Positions 46,830-54,988 of a DNA stretch of 64,000 nt are shown here, piece by piece. Source of the stretch: Desulfatibacillum sp. GTDB lineage: Bacteria > Desulfobacterota > Desulfobacteria > Desulfobacterales > Desulfatibacillaceae. Numbering within the stretch: position 1 is the stretch's first letter; the number at the start of each line of letters is the position of its first letter. The notes beneath the pieces are model-generated. The model was not told the DNA's origin and did not search any database. It saw only the letters and a list, made by a program, of their open reading frames with translations. A program made the position numbers and the translations under genes. Location of the stretch: assembly GCA_016342355.1 (NCBI GenBank), contig JAEINP010000002.1, forward strand, positions 1 through 64,000. The letters run 5' to 3'.

Positions 46830-47627
46830 TTAGGGACCCGGGATATCGGGCATGGATTCCCAAAAATCGCCGTCCTGGACAGAGGTATCCTGGACGCTGG
46901 CTTGCCCTGCTTTTTCCGCAATGCATTTTTGCAGCATGACATAGTGGTAGCCGATATGGGACAAAGCCCGGAAGGGCTCCCCGTCTGCAATGCCCTGGGC
47001 GGTTTCCCGCCAGTTGCTGGCTGTTCTTTTCCGGTACCCGGCGTCGTCATATAGCACGTCGTCATGGGAGCTGAGCCCAAGCTGGACCGCCCGCATTATC
47101 CATTCAAAGACCGGATTTTTGGTCATTTGAGCCAGTCGGATATTCAGTTTCCGATCCAACTCGTGAACCGTTTCCATATCCGGGTCTTCCTCGTTAAGAA
47201 GAGTCTCCAGGAGTATGGTTTCTTCTAGTAAAAGCTGTTTTTCTTCGTCCCCTGCCCTGGCAATGGCCAGGGTGGTGATGGTGCGGTCCATGCTCTCGCG
47301 AAACTCAATGAGAAACTGGGGGCTGATACGCTGGAGCTTGAGAAACAAGGCCAGGGATTCGCTGGCATTGTGCAGCTCCGCCTCTTTGACAAAAGCACCA
47401 CCCCGCGCCCCTTTTTTAACCTCAACAAGCCCTTTTTGCTTGAGAGCCCGGAGAGCCTCACGCACTACGCCGCGGCTGGTATGAAACTGGACATGGAGAT
47501 CGCGCTCGCTGGGCAGACGCTCCCCGGGCTTTACCCGGCCGTCCATAATAGCTGCTTCGATCTGCAGGGCGACATCTTCTCCGGCCCTGCCGACCTGCGC
47601 AGGGGCAAACATGGGATTATCCTTCAT
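46830..47627 (-). CDS. FadR-subfamily GntR transcriptional regulator
   Basis: 265 residues. The N-terminal winged helix-turn-helix (about 15-85) has ERLPSERDLHVQFHTSRGVV followed by REALRALKQKGLVEVKKG. The C-terminal FCD ligand-binding domain (about 100-235) is all-helical. It lies first in the operon, 45 bp before livG, so it most likely controls its own operon in response to the transported compound or a derived acid or acyl-CoA. AGGAA precedes the ATG with wide spacing. Confidence 0.9.
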   Translation of the reverse strand: MKDNPMFAPAQVGRAGEDVALQIEAAIMDGRVKPGERLPSERDLHVQFHTSRGVVREALRALKQKGLVEVKKGARGGAFVKEAELHNASESLALFLKLQRISPQFLIEFRESMDRTITTLAIARAGDEEKQLLLEETILLETLLNEEDPDMETVHELDRKLNIRLAQMTKNPVFEWIMRAVQLGLSSHDDVLYDDAGYRKRTASNWRETAQGIADGEPFRALSHIGYHYVMLQKCIAEKAGQASVQDTSVQDGDFWESMPDIPGP

Positions 47628-47734
47628 GTTTATGATTTCCTATGGGTAGGGCCATTCTTTACAAATGGTCCTACTTTAAAATACCCCAAAAACCCCATCC
47701 CGGGGATAATTTCAAGTACGTAATACCAATAAAA

Positions 47735-47799
47735 AACTACAATATAAGGTAGTTAATACAAGTTAGAATTAAATTTCAAATATCTCAATGATTGAGATA
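47735..47799. promoter_or_regulatory. palindromic operator candidates upstream of the gntR-liv operon
   Basis: Two inverted repeats lie 108-172 bp upstream of the regulator gene: AACTAC-N8-GTAGTT (47735-47754) and a perfect 19-mer TATCTCAATGATTGAGATA (47781-47799, 9-bp arms about one base). Both are AT-rich and suit binding by the dimeric FadR-type regulator encoded next door. Neither fits the enteric FadR consensus. No gene is seen in 47628-48048. Confidence 0.5.
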
Positions 47800-47992
47800 G
47801 ATCTTAATGGTCCTGCCATTCATTTGTCTCATGGGAGCCCCCCCCTTGTCAAGCATCCTTTCAGAAATCCCGCTCATGCTCTGCACAGAAGGGCGCATGA
47901 TTACAGAATAGCTGAATTTACCTTGAAATATGAGCCAGACACAAAACATGGAATGGTCGGACCGCAAGAAGGGTTATGGCCCTACTAAAATA

Positions 47993-48026
47993 AAAAACCC
48001 GCTGCCTTTCCAGGCATCGGGTTTTT
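47993..48026 (-). terminator. rho-independent terminator after the acyl-CoA ligase gene
   Basis: Stem AAAAACCCGcTGCC / GGCAtCGGGTTTTT with one mismatch and a six-base loop. A-rich and T-rich flanks let it work on either strand; it ends the minus-strand ligase gene 22 bp past the stop. Confidence 0.8.
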
Positions 48027-48048
48027 ATTTAATTAATATAAAAACTAC

Positions 48049-49713
48049 TTATTTGTTTCTTTTGGCCTCATCCTCGGCCCGAAGCACCTTGCGCAACAAC
48101 TTGCCCACGGCGGATTTAGGCAGTTCCTGCCGGAATTCCACGCTCTTTGGCCTCTTGTAGGGCGCCAGTTTTTCCTTGCTGAATGCAATAATTTCCTCTT
48201 CCGTGATTGTCTGGCCGGGCTTGGCCACCACAAAGGCTTTGACGGTTTCGCCACGGTATTCATCGGGAATGCCCACAGTGACCACTTCGGCAACCTTGGG
48301 ATGGGTGGCCAGGACCTCGTCGATCTCCCGGGGATAGATGTTGTATCCGCCAGCGATGATCATATCCTTGGTCCGGTCCACAATATAGATGTAGCCGTCT
48401 TCATCCTGGATGGCCACGTCGCCGGTGAAAAGCCAGCCGTCTTTAAGCTGACCAGCGGTTTCCTCGGGATTATCCCAGTATCCCTGCATGACCAGAGGTC
48501 CCTTGACGAGCAATTCGCCTTTTTGGCCGCGAGCCACTTCGGTCACGCCGTCTTCCGGGTCAATGAGCTTGATGTCCATATTGGAAATGGGAATGCCCAC
48601 GCTTCCCAGTTTTTTCTTGCCTTGAACCGGACTCCCTATGCCGCAGGATGTGGTTTCGCTCATGCCCCAGCCTTCAGACATGCTGATGCCCATGTCCTGG
48701 CCCTTAGTAAAAAGGTTGGCTGAAATGGGAGCGCCACCGCTGTTCAGGAAGGTGAAACGGCGGTCCAGTTCCAGGTCCTTGGCCTTAGGATGATTGACCA
48801 GGGCGCTGATCATGGTGGGTACGGCAGGCCAGAACATGGGTTCCTGCATAAAGCCGATAATACCCATGACTTCATCGATGTCAAACCGGGGCACCACAAT
48901 CTGGGTGGCGGCTGTCATGACGGACATGTTCATGGCAACCACATCGCCGTAAACATGAAAGAAGGGAAGGATGGACAAGGTGAAACGTTTGTCCGGGGGA
49001 AGCAAGTCCCAGGCCGGAGCGCACCATTCCTTGAGGGTGTAACAGGCTGCAATGAGGTTGTTATGGGTCAGGACCGCGCCCTTGGGAATGCCAGTGGTTC
49101 CACCGGTAAACTGGATAAGGGCCGGATCTTCGCCGTCAATTTCCACCCGATTGGGCGTGATGTCCGTGCAGCTCGCCAAAAACTGGGAAAAATGGAGCCA
49201 TCCTTTTTCCAGCCCGATTTCCTCAGGCGTGCTCTGGGGCATGCCGTTGATGAAATCCGTGACCTTTGTGATGATGATCCTCTCCACGTCCACTTCCTTG
49301 ATAACCTCCCGGATCAGGGGCAGAACCATGTCAAAGGAAATCAGGGTGCTTACACCGGTATTGCTGCACAGGGCCTTAAGCTCGTCGGGCGTATACATGG
49401 GGTTGAGATTGACCACAATGGCGCCCAGGCTCAAAACCGCATAATAGGCAATGATGTACTGGGGGCAGTTGGGCAAATGCAGTCCGATCCTGTCGCCTTT
49501 TTTCACACCGGCATTTTTCAGGGCGTTGGCCATGCGGAAGGACATCCTCCGCAGTTCCAGAAAGGTGGTGTCTGTGCCGTAAAAGGAGGTGGCGACTTTA
49601 TTGGGACAACCATAGGCTGTCATGGTCAATATTTCGTGGGCTCCTATCTTGGGGAAATTAATGGTGTGGGGTACGCCGGGATCATAATTTTTATGCCAAA
49701 ATCTTTCTTCCAT
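48049..49713 (-). CDS. long/medium-chain acyl-CoA ligase (FadD-like)
   Basis: 554 residues of the AMP-forming adenylating family. The P-loop-like core motif TGGTTGIPKGAVLTHNN, GWGMSETTSCG, the hinge region WLFTGDVAIQDEDGYIYIVD followed by RTKDMIIAGGYNIYPRE, and the C-terminal catalytic Lys in SAVGKLLRKVL are all present. It activates a carboxylic acid with ATP and CoA. Sitting next to an AOR and alcohol dehydrogenase operon, it could convert the acid product into an acyl-CoA. It follows the molybdopterin oxidoreductase gene by 49 bp. Confidence 0.92.
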   Translation of the reverse strand: MEERFWHKNYDPGVPHTINFPKIGAHEILTMTAYGCPNKVATSFYGTDTTFLELRRMSFRMANALKNAGVKKGDRIGLHLPNCPQYIIAYYAVLSLGAIVVNLNPMYTPDELKALCSNTGVSTLISFDMVLPLIREVIKEVDVERIIITKVTDFINGMPQSTPEEIGLEKGWLHFSQFLASCTDITPNRVEIDGEDPALIQFTGGTTGIPKGAVLTHNNLIAACYTLKEWCAPAWDLLPPDKRFTLSILPFFHVYGDVVAMNMSVMTAATQIVVPRFDIDEVMGIIGFMQEPMFWPAVPTMISALVNHPKAKDLELDRRFTFLNSGGAPISANLFTKGQDMGISMSEGWGMSETTSCGIGSPVQGKKKLGSVGIPISNMDIKLIDPEDGVTEVARGQKGELLVKGPLVMQGYWDNPEETAGQLKDGWLFTGDVAIQDEDGYIYIVDRTKDMIIAGGYNIYPREIDEVLATHPKVAEVVTVGIPDEYRGETVKAFVVAKPGQTITEEEIIAFSKEKLAPYKRPKSVEFRQELPKSAVGKLLRKVLRAEDEAKRNK

Positions 49714-49762
49714 GTCACAATCCTTTCCAAAAATAAGTCTTTTAGGGGGGATGGAGGGCGGT

Positions 49763-51988
49763 TTAATCCAAAGCCCGCACTTCCACAGGTATACCGTTCA
49801 ATACGGAGTTGTTGGATATCGGATCAAAAGCCAGGTCATCCGTCAGGATATTGCTGTTTATTCCTCCGTGGGCGCGGGCCACCTTCATGCGTACGCCCGG
49901 AAGGTCGTGTCCCCAACCATGGGGCAGGCAGACCACTCCCTGGCGAAGGGCTTCCGTGATTTCCACCGGAGCTGACACCTTGCCCACCCGGCTGGTAATT
50001 TCCGCCATGCCCCCCTGTTGGAGGCCAAGCCGGGACGCATCCGAAGGATTTACCTGGAGGACGCATCGGGGCGGGCCGGACACCAAAGAAGGAAGGTTGG
50101 GCAGCCAGGAATTGTTGGTGCGCATGTGACGCCGTCCCACCAGCATCAGCCCCTCCACAGGCGCATCCAGCGCCTGTTTCAGACGCACCACGTCCTGGGC
50201 CAGAGGCCCGGGCGCCAGTTCCACCTTGGCGGATGGGGTTTTCAAAATCCCGGGCAAACGGGGTTCCAAAGGACCCAGGTCGATGCCGTGGGGATTCTCC
50301 AGGAGCTTGTCCAGGTTCATACCCTGGGGATTCATGCCAAAGCCGTCTCCATGGGGGCCGGTCCTGAGCATGAAATCCAACACGCGTTCCGGGCCTTTGT
50401 GTTTTGAAAGGGCCTGAATAATTTCGTCGTTTTTCCCGAACAGGGGAGATCCTTCCCGTTTGGTTGCGCCGCCCACCATCATGGCGCTTATGAAATCATC
50501 CATCTGGGAAACATCCCCTGCAACTCCTTGTCCGCTGAAAATCATGGCCAGCTTATACAGAATCTCCCATTTATCCATTTCGTTTTCAGCTTTGGGGATG
50601 ACCGGCGGGGAGTAATTGGCGATATTGTGGACAGACAGGCCGTAAAAGGCAAAATCGTAATGGCCGGTGGACAATGGCCCGGCAGGCGGCAGAATGACGT
50701 CCGCATGACGGGTGGAGGCGGTGACGTAAAAATCCACGGAAACCATGAAATCCAGGTTTTCCAGACATTTTTCAATGCGGGCCACATTGGGCAGGGCGAT
50801 TACCGGGTTGGACGCCACGGTGATCAGGGCGCGGACCTGTCCCTCCCCCGGAGTTTCCATCTCGTCGCACAGGGTGCACACGGGCAGTTCCCCCATGACC
50901 TCGTTCAGGCCCTTGACCCGGCTTTTCCAGCGGCCCAGTCCCCATCCTTTGCCGCCCGCTTTCATTTTCCTGGGGGCGTGGGCCGGGGTGGCGAACATGG
51001 CTCCGCCGGGCTTGTCCAGATTGCCGGTGAGAATATTGACCACATCCACCAGCCAGTTGGTGAGAGCGCCAAAAGATACGGTGCAGGTTCCCATGCGGCC
51101 GTACACCACGGCGGTTTCAGCCGCCGCCAATTCCCGGGCAAGATCCCGGATGCGGGCGGCATCCAGGCCGGTGCGGGTGCTCACCGCCTCGGGCGTAAAA
51201 GGCTGGCAAAGGGTCTTAATGGTCTCCACGCCATTGAGGATGGCATCCAGGCCTCCCAGGCTCACCAGATTTTCCGCAAATAGCACCTGAATCATGGCCA
51301 TGAGCATAAAGGGGTCGCCGCCGGGCCGAATGGCCAGGTGCTCGTGAGCCAGTTCCGCCGTCCGGGTTCTGATTGGGTCCACCACAATCAACCGCCCTCC
51401 CCTATCCTTAATGGCCCGTAACCTGCCGGGCCAGTTCGGGGCGGTCGCAAGGGACCCGTTGGATTCCATGGGATTGGCTCCGATAATCAGTAGGAACTGA
51501 GTGCGTTCGATGTCGGGAAGGGGGATGATGGCAGGAGAACCAAACATGAGTCCGCTGGATACCTGCTTGGGAATCTGGTCCACGGTGCTGGCGGAAAAAA
51601 TATTTTTGCTCCCCAAAGCCTTGAGCATGGGCCGCAAGGCTGTGATGCCAGCCATGGTATGGACGCAGGGATTGCCCAGGTAAGCGCCCACGGCATCCCT
51701 ACCATATTTTTCCATGAGAGGCATGAGTCCGGCTTCCACGGCCTCAAAGGCCTCCTGCCATGTGGCTTCCACAAAGGTCCCGTTTTTCTTAACCAAAGGA
51801 GTGCGCAACCGGTCGGGGTCATGATGCAACTCATGAAGAGCCGCCCCTTTGGGACACAAGTATCCCTTGGAAAAGACGTCTTCCTTATCACCGCGGATCT
51901 TAACGGCCAAGCCGTCTTTAACGGTGATTTCCAACCCGCAGGTTGCCTCACACAAAGGGCATGTCCTGGTAGCTGTATATTCGTTCAT
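49763..51988 (-). CDS. molybdopterin (MopB-family) oxidoreductase
   Basis: 741 residues from ATG at 51988 (MNEYTATRTCPLCEATCGLE), which has AAGGAAGG upstream. The N-terminal [4Fe-4S] motif is CPLCEATC with the last Cys in KGYLCPKGAAL. The Mo/W-bispterin domain contains LLIIGANPMESNGSLATAPN and LIVVDPIRTRTAELA, and the C-terminal molydop_binding domain contains CLPHGWGHDLPGVRMK. No twin-arginine leader, so it is cytoplasmic. At the position where formate dehydrogenases keep Cys or SeCys, no such residue is obvious (STVDQIPKQVSSG). Substrate unknown; co-transcription with the acyl-CoA ligase suggests a carbon substrate. Confidence 0.88.
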   Translation of the reverse strand: MNEYTATRTCPLCEATCGLEITVKDGLAVKIRGDKEDVFSKGYLCPKGAALHELHHDPDRLRTPLVKKNGTFVEATWQEAFEAVEAGLMPLMEKYGRDAVGAYLGNPCVHTMAGITALRPMLKALGSKNIFSASTVDQIPKQVSSGLMFGSPAIIPLPDIERTQFLLIIGANPMESNGSLATAPNWPGRLRAIKDRGGRLIVVDPIRTRTAELAHEHLAIRPGGDPFMLMAMIQVLFAENLVSLGGLDAILNGVETIKTLCQPFTPEAVSTRTGLDAARIRDLARELAAAETAVVYGRMGTCTVSFGALTNWLVDVVNILTGNLDKPGGAMFATPAHAPRKMKAGGKGWGLGRWKSRVKGLNEVMGELPVCTLCDEMETPGEGQVRALITVASNPVIALPNVARIEKCLENLDFMVSVDFYVTASTRHADVILPPAGPLSTGHYDFAFYGLSVHNIANYSPPVIPKAENEMDKWEILYKLAMIFSGQGVAGDVSQMDDFISAMMVGGATKREGSPLFGKNDEIIQALSKHKGPERVLDFMLRTGPHGDGFGMNPQGMNLDKLLENPHGIDLGPLEPRLPGILKTPSAKVELAPGPLAQDVVRLKQALDAPVEGLMLVGRRHMRTNNSWLPNLPSLVSGPPRCVLQVNPSDASRLGLQQGGMAEITSRVGKVSAPVEITEALRQGVVCLPHGWGHDLPGVRMKVARAHGGINSNILTDDLAFDPISNNSVLNGIPVEVRALD

Positions 51989-52095
51989 GAGCGCCTTCCT
52001 TTCATCCGTATCCTGGATAGTATTTTGGGAGTAGCATCTTGGCATTGGTCCTGGCTTCCACACCTCGGACGAACAGGTTACAAGAGGGAAGGTGA

Positions 52096-52123
52096 ATTAT
52101 ACTGAACGGTATTTTTATGTCAA
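52096..52123 (-). promoter_or_regulatory. consensus sigma-70 promoter for the MopB-ligase operon
   Basis: On the minus strand both hexamers are perfect: TTGACA (52123-52118) and TATAAT (52101-52096), 16 bases apart. An ATAC-N6-GTAT inverted repeat overlaps the -10 and could bind a repressor. The leader is about 100 bases. Confidence 0.75.
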
Positions 52124-52719
52124 CGCATTTTACGGGTGACACGGCGGCCATTTCCCCCAGCCCTACCGATTTACCCATAGCGTCTATCACTACTAGACGA
52201 AATATTTAGCCATGGCAGTAAAAAAGGTCAAGCCTAAAAACCCATTAATGATAAAAGAACTGGTGTGTTTTTCCATGGGTAATAGAAGAGACATATTAAA
52301 GTCTGAGTTTTTGATGATGTTTCTATCCATAATCCATTGAAAAATTGAAGGGTTTGTTTAATTATTCTAATTTAGCAAGCAGGAAAAATCGCTGCCCGGA
52401 GGGATGCAGGCCATGAGGCCGTTTTGGTTGACACCCGGGATTCCTTTTTTTTTGCACAAGAGAAAGTGCGGGCCTTGAATGCCTTATCCCCTTCCGGGCA
52501 AAATACCGTGAAGTGAAGGGGACAAATTAAGGGTGCGGATTGGGGGTTTTTGATTGCTCTATCCAACCGAGGAATGGTCGCTCCGTATTTATTTTGGTTT
52601 GAATATTTGAATATTTTTCATTCCTGCCTATGTTGTAGAAAGCAGTTTGAATCTGGCTGGCAAGGATCACCTGTCCGGCCCTGCTCAAAAAGACAACCAT
52701 TGAAAAAAGGAGATACCTT
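52124..52719. other. intergenic region upstream of two divergent units
   Basis: No gene I can support in 596 bp. It is AT-rich from 52190 to 52380. Short open frames lack ribosome-binding sites. The downstream flavoprotein promoter is presumably near 52600-52660 but no hexamer pair is convincing. Confidence 0.3.
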
Positions 52720-53334
52720 ATGCGTGCATTGGCCATCAACGGAAGTCCCAGAAAAGGCGGCAACACGGAAACGCTCCTCAAACACGCCCTTGCTCCCCTC
52801 GAAGCAGCAGGATGGGAGACGGAACTGGTGCAGGTTGGCGGAAAGAAAATCAAGGGTTGTATGGCTTGCTACAAATGCTGGGAAAAGCAAAATATGCAGT
52901 GCGTCGTGGATAATGACATCTTTAACGGGGTCATGGAAAAGATGGTCAAGGCGGACGCTTTGATTCTTGGGTCGCCCACCTATTTTACGGATGTAAGCGC
53001 CGAAATGAAAGCCTTGCTGGATCGCTCCGGGTTTGTGTCTTTGGCCAATGACCGTGTTTTTGCCGGGAAAATTGGCGCGGCTGTGGTGGCCGTAAGACGG
53101 GCTGGAGCGATTCATGTTTTTGATACCATCAATCACATGTTCCTCATGTCCCAGATGATCATACCCGGATCCACCTATTGGAATTTGGGAATGGGCATGG
53201 ACAAGGGCGATGTGGACTCGGACCAGGAAGCTCTGAACAACATGAAAAACCTGGGCGAAACCATTGCCTGGCTTGGAAAGGCCATGCAACCCCAGATGGC
53301 GAATTTTCCCAAGGCCCCGGTATCTTATGAATAG
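52720..53334 (+). CDS. iron-sulfur flavoprotein (NADPH-dependent FMN reductase family)
   Basis: 204 residues. The N-terminal flavodoxin-like FMN site is INGSPRKGGNTETLL. The compact cluster motif CMACYKCWEKQNMQC (C-X2-C-X2-C-X7-C, near residues 47-61) is that of Isf-type proteins binding one [4Fe-4S], and GSPTYFTDVSAEMKALLDR is the usual second flavin loop. Isf proteins reduce O2, peroxide or other acceptors using ferredoxin-level electrons in anaerobes. AAAGGAG precedes the ATG with eight-base spacing. Apparently monocistronic. Confidence 0.9.
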   Translation: MRALAINGSPRKGGNTETLLKHALAPLEAAGWETELVQVGGKKIKGCMACYKCWEKQNMQCVVDNDIFNGVMEKMVKADALILGSPTYFTDVSAEMKALLDRSGFVSLANDRVFAGKIGAAVVAVRRAGAIHVFDTINHMFLMSQMIIPGSTYWNLGMGMDKGDVDSDQEALNNMKNLGETIAWLGKAMQPQMANFPKAPVSYE

Positions 53335-53398
53335 ATGATCAGCTTTGCTTTGTTAATATGATGTTGTTGGATTTAACCCGTCCTCCCCGGCGCTTTGC

Positions 53399-53429
53399 GT
53401 CGGGTTTCGCGGGGCTCTACCCGACCTAC
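53399..53429 (-). repeat. REP-like hairpin with GTAG foot
   Basis: On the minus strand GTAG is directly followed by GTCGGGT, a 13-base loop and ACCCGAC. A GTAG tetranucleotide at the foot of a hairpin is the layout of REP sequences mobilised by RAYT/TnpA-REP transposases. It lies 65 bp past the flavoprotein stop. Other copies outside this window were not checked. Confidence 0.5.
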
Positions 53430-53574
53430 GGAGCCAATTGCAAAACCCTTTTGAAGAAAGGTATTTCTGCTGGGATAAAATGACTTTTTTCGATTTATAA
53501 TATGATGAAATAATTTGATAAATAGGAAAAAGAAGAATTGAATCCGTTCACGAAAAACAGCGTCAATTTGTATC

Positions 53575-53815
53575 GGTGATGGAGAGTTTCTGGACCCCGC
53601 GCCCTTTCTTGCACAGTTCCAGTGGTGCGGCAATGGCCGCAGGCTCAAGGATCGCCTGAATCTTTTCAAGGCTTTTGTGGCCAAGGCGGATTACAATTTT
53701 TCCACCAATGAAGTATTGATGGAGCAACTCAAGGGCATCCGCAATCTTTCCCGGCTTTGCGGTTGGGAAACCTGTGGCGAGGTTTCGTCCCTGTCGACCT
53801 TTTCCCGGACCATCA
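53575..53815 (+). pseudogene. transposase N-terminal fragment (DUF772/IS5-IS1182 type)
   Basis: An 80-codon stretch reads PFLAQFQWCGNGRRLKDRLN, FKAFVAKADYNFSTNEVLM, then LKGIRNLSRLCGWETCGEVS and STFSRTI. The LCGW...STFSR block is typical of the N-terminal DUF772 domain of DDE transposases. There is no good start, and the match ends abruptly near 53815 with no DDE domain. Insertion-sequence remnant. Confidence 0.6.
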
Positions 53816-53850
53816 AAATTAACCAGCGCGTTTTCTTCACGTTGTTTATG

Positions 53851-54042
53851 TCACTCGTTGAGTTTTGGGCCGTGAGCGCCCAACTCCAAATCCATGATGG
53901 TCGTACGACCATCGCGCAGCATTAACCGGTAAGCACAGGGTTCGATGCAATGCTGGTGGCCGTCGATAAAACCCGGCGCCACCACCAGCCCCTTGGAGTC
54001 GATGGTCTCCTTGCCTTTGATCGCTGGTTTGCTGATGACGGC
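53851..54042 (-). pseudogene. amidohydrolase fragment fused to tnpA
   Basis: About 63 codons in frame with the upstream IS200 tnpA fragment read KGKETIDSKGLVVAPGF, then IDGHQHCIEPCAYRLMLRDG, then RTTIMDLELGAHGPKLNE. This is the N-terminal part of a D-aminoacylase-type amidohydrolase, with the HXH metal site intact. It stops at a TGA after GPKLNE, where family members continue for several hundred residues. The upstream beta-strand domain and the downstream barrel are missing, so it cannot be active. Confidence 0.65.
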
Positions 54043-54321
54043 AAACCGGTTCAAAACACGAATGGCTGTTCGCCCTGTGACCGGCCCGACAAACCCTGAA
54101 ACCGACACTTTGGGTGGAATCATCACAAGAAGGTAAACATCGTTAATCTGTGCGTTCAGCTCTATGATTTCCGCCCCTTGCTGTACAGAAAACGTCCGGA
54201 TGCAGTTCTCTATCTCCGCCTTAACTTTGCCCTTCAAAATTTTGAAACGATACTTGGGCGTCCACACTATGTAGTACTGGTAATGCCAGATCGTTTGTGA
54301 TAATTTTTTGAAACGACTCAT
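54043..54321 (-). mobile_element. IS200-family tnpA 5' fragment (HUH motif lost)
   Basis: From an ATG at 54321 with AAGGAG nine bases upstream, 93 codons match the N-terminal half of an IS200-type Y1 transposase (MSRFKKLSQTIWHYQYYIVW, TPKYRFKILKGKVKAEI, MIPPKVSVSGFVGPVTGRTA). The HUH position reads DVY instead of HVH; compared with the 22-kb copy, each His is lost by a single base change. After RVLNRF the frame runs into unrelated amidohydrolase sequence, and the catalytic Tyr region is absent. Confidence 0.75.
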
Positions 54322-54409
54322 TTGTTGCTCCTTGGCTACGGTTGTGGGGACAACTCGGCCTCGGTTGTAGCAAATGAGTCGTTCAGACGACAAAGCCACT
54401 GAACTCTGA

Positions 54410-54428
54410 CCTTGCCCAGAGGGCAAGG
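54410..54428. repeat. perfect hairpin upstream of tnpA, possible IS200 left-end recognition site
   Basis: Eight-base perfect arms CCTTGCCC / GGGCAAGG with loop AGA, 89 bp upstream of the tnpA start. IS200/IS605 elements are recognised through subterminal hairpins of this size. It could also act as an RNA hairpin with the following CTTTTTATG. Confidence 0.5.
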
Positions 54429-54475
54429 CTTTTTATGTTGGATTAAAAGCCTTTTAAAACCCTTTTAAACAAAAA

Positions 54476-54503
54476 GAGCCAAGCGGTTGCTCCCACTTGG
54501 CTC
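54476..54503 (-). terminator. hairpin with T tract upstream of tnpA
   Basis: Perfect 8-bp stem GAGCCAAG / CTTGGCTC with a 12-base loop. On the minus strand it is followed by five T. It would block read-through from the tRNA-Arg side into the tnpA fragment, as IS200 elements commonly do with their own terminator. Confidence 0.5.
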
Positions 54504-54720
54504 CCTTCCCTTTATAATGTTGCCAATTGGCAAACTGTTTCAACTGGTACTAAACCGCCTGCAATTTTAGGGCGTTTTCCGGCTTTTTGGGAGGGCAGTC
54601 TCAAACCGCAAATTTTTCAGACCATCCCGAAACCTGATCTCCAAAACCCGCGCCAAATCTAACCCTTCCCACCAATTCTCGCCAAATCCCGTCTAATCCC
54701 GCCTTCTTTGACCAGTCCCA

Positions 54721-54780
54721 AACCAACCGCCACGCAATAAAACCAACCGCCACGCAATAAAACCAACCGCCACGCAATAA
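54721..54780. repeat. three perfect tandem copies of a 20-bp unit
   Basis: The unit AACCAACCGCCACGCAATAA occurs three times head to tail with no mismatch. The unit is not a multiple of three. An overlapping minus-strand open frame (54601-54840) would read through it but has no family resemblance, so the array is treated as non-coding. It ends about 130 bp from the 3' end of tRNA-Arg. No other gene is seen in 54504-54912. Confidence 0.85.
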
Positions 54781-54912
54781 ATAGGCCGTGGCGCAGCAAG
54801 TGTATTTAGCGTCTTTGCCTACGGGCACAAATTCAGGCACAACCGCCCAAATCCAAGAAAAAAGGGCTAACCGCGCGACCGGCTAACCCTTTTAAATTAA
54901 TGGAAACTTTGT

Positions 54913-54988
54913 TGGTACCCCCGGCAAGGATCGAACTTGCGACTCCAGGATTAGGAATCCTGTGCTCTATCCACTGAGCTACGGGGGC
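54913..54988 (-). tRNA. tRNA-Arg (anticodon CCT)
   Basis: 76 bases on the minus strand fold as a full cloverleaf. The acceptor is GCCCCCG paired with CGGGGGT (G1-U72 wobble). The D arm is GCTCAGTGGATAGAGC, the anticodon stem CAGGA/TCCTG with loop TTCCTAA (anticodon CCT), and the T arm centres on GTTCGATC. The CCA end is encoded. The 3' end points toward the mobile-element remnants. Confidence 0.97.

Noticed and set aside
54721..54780. CRISPR-like array
   Set aside because: The three units are directly adjacent with no spacers and no cas genes are present.
54601..54840. 79-codon minus-strand open frame over the tandem repeats
   Set aside because: No ribosome-binding site or family match; the reading frame changes meaning across the 20-bp units, so it is likely spurious.
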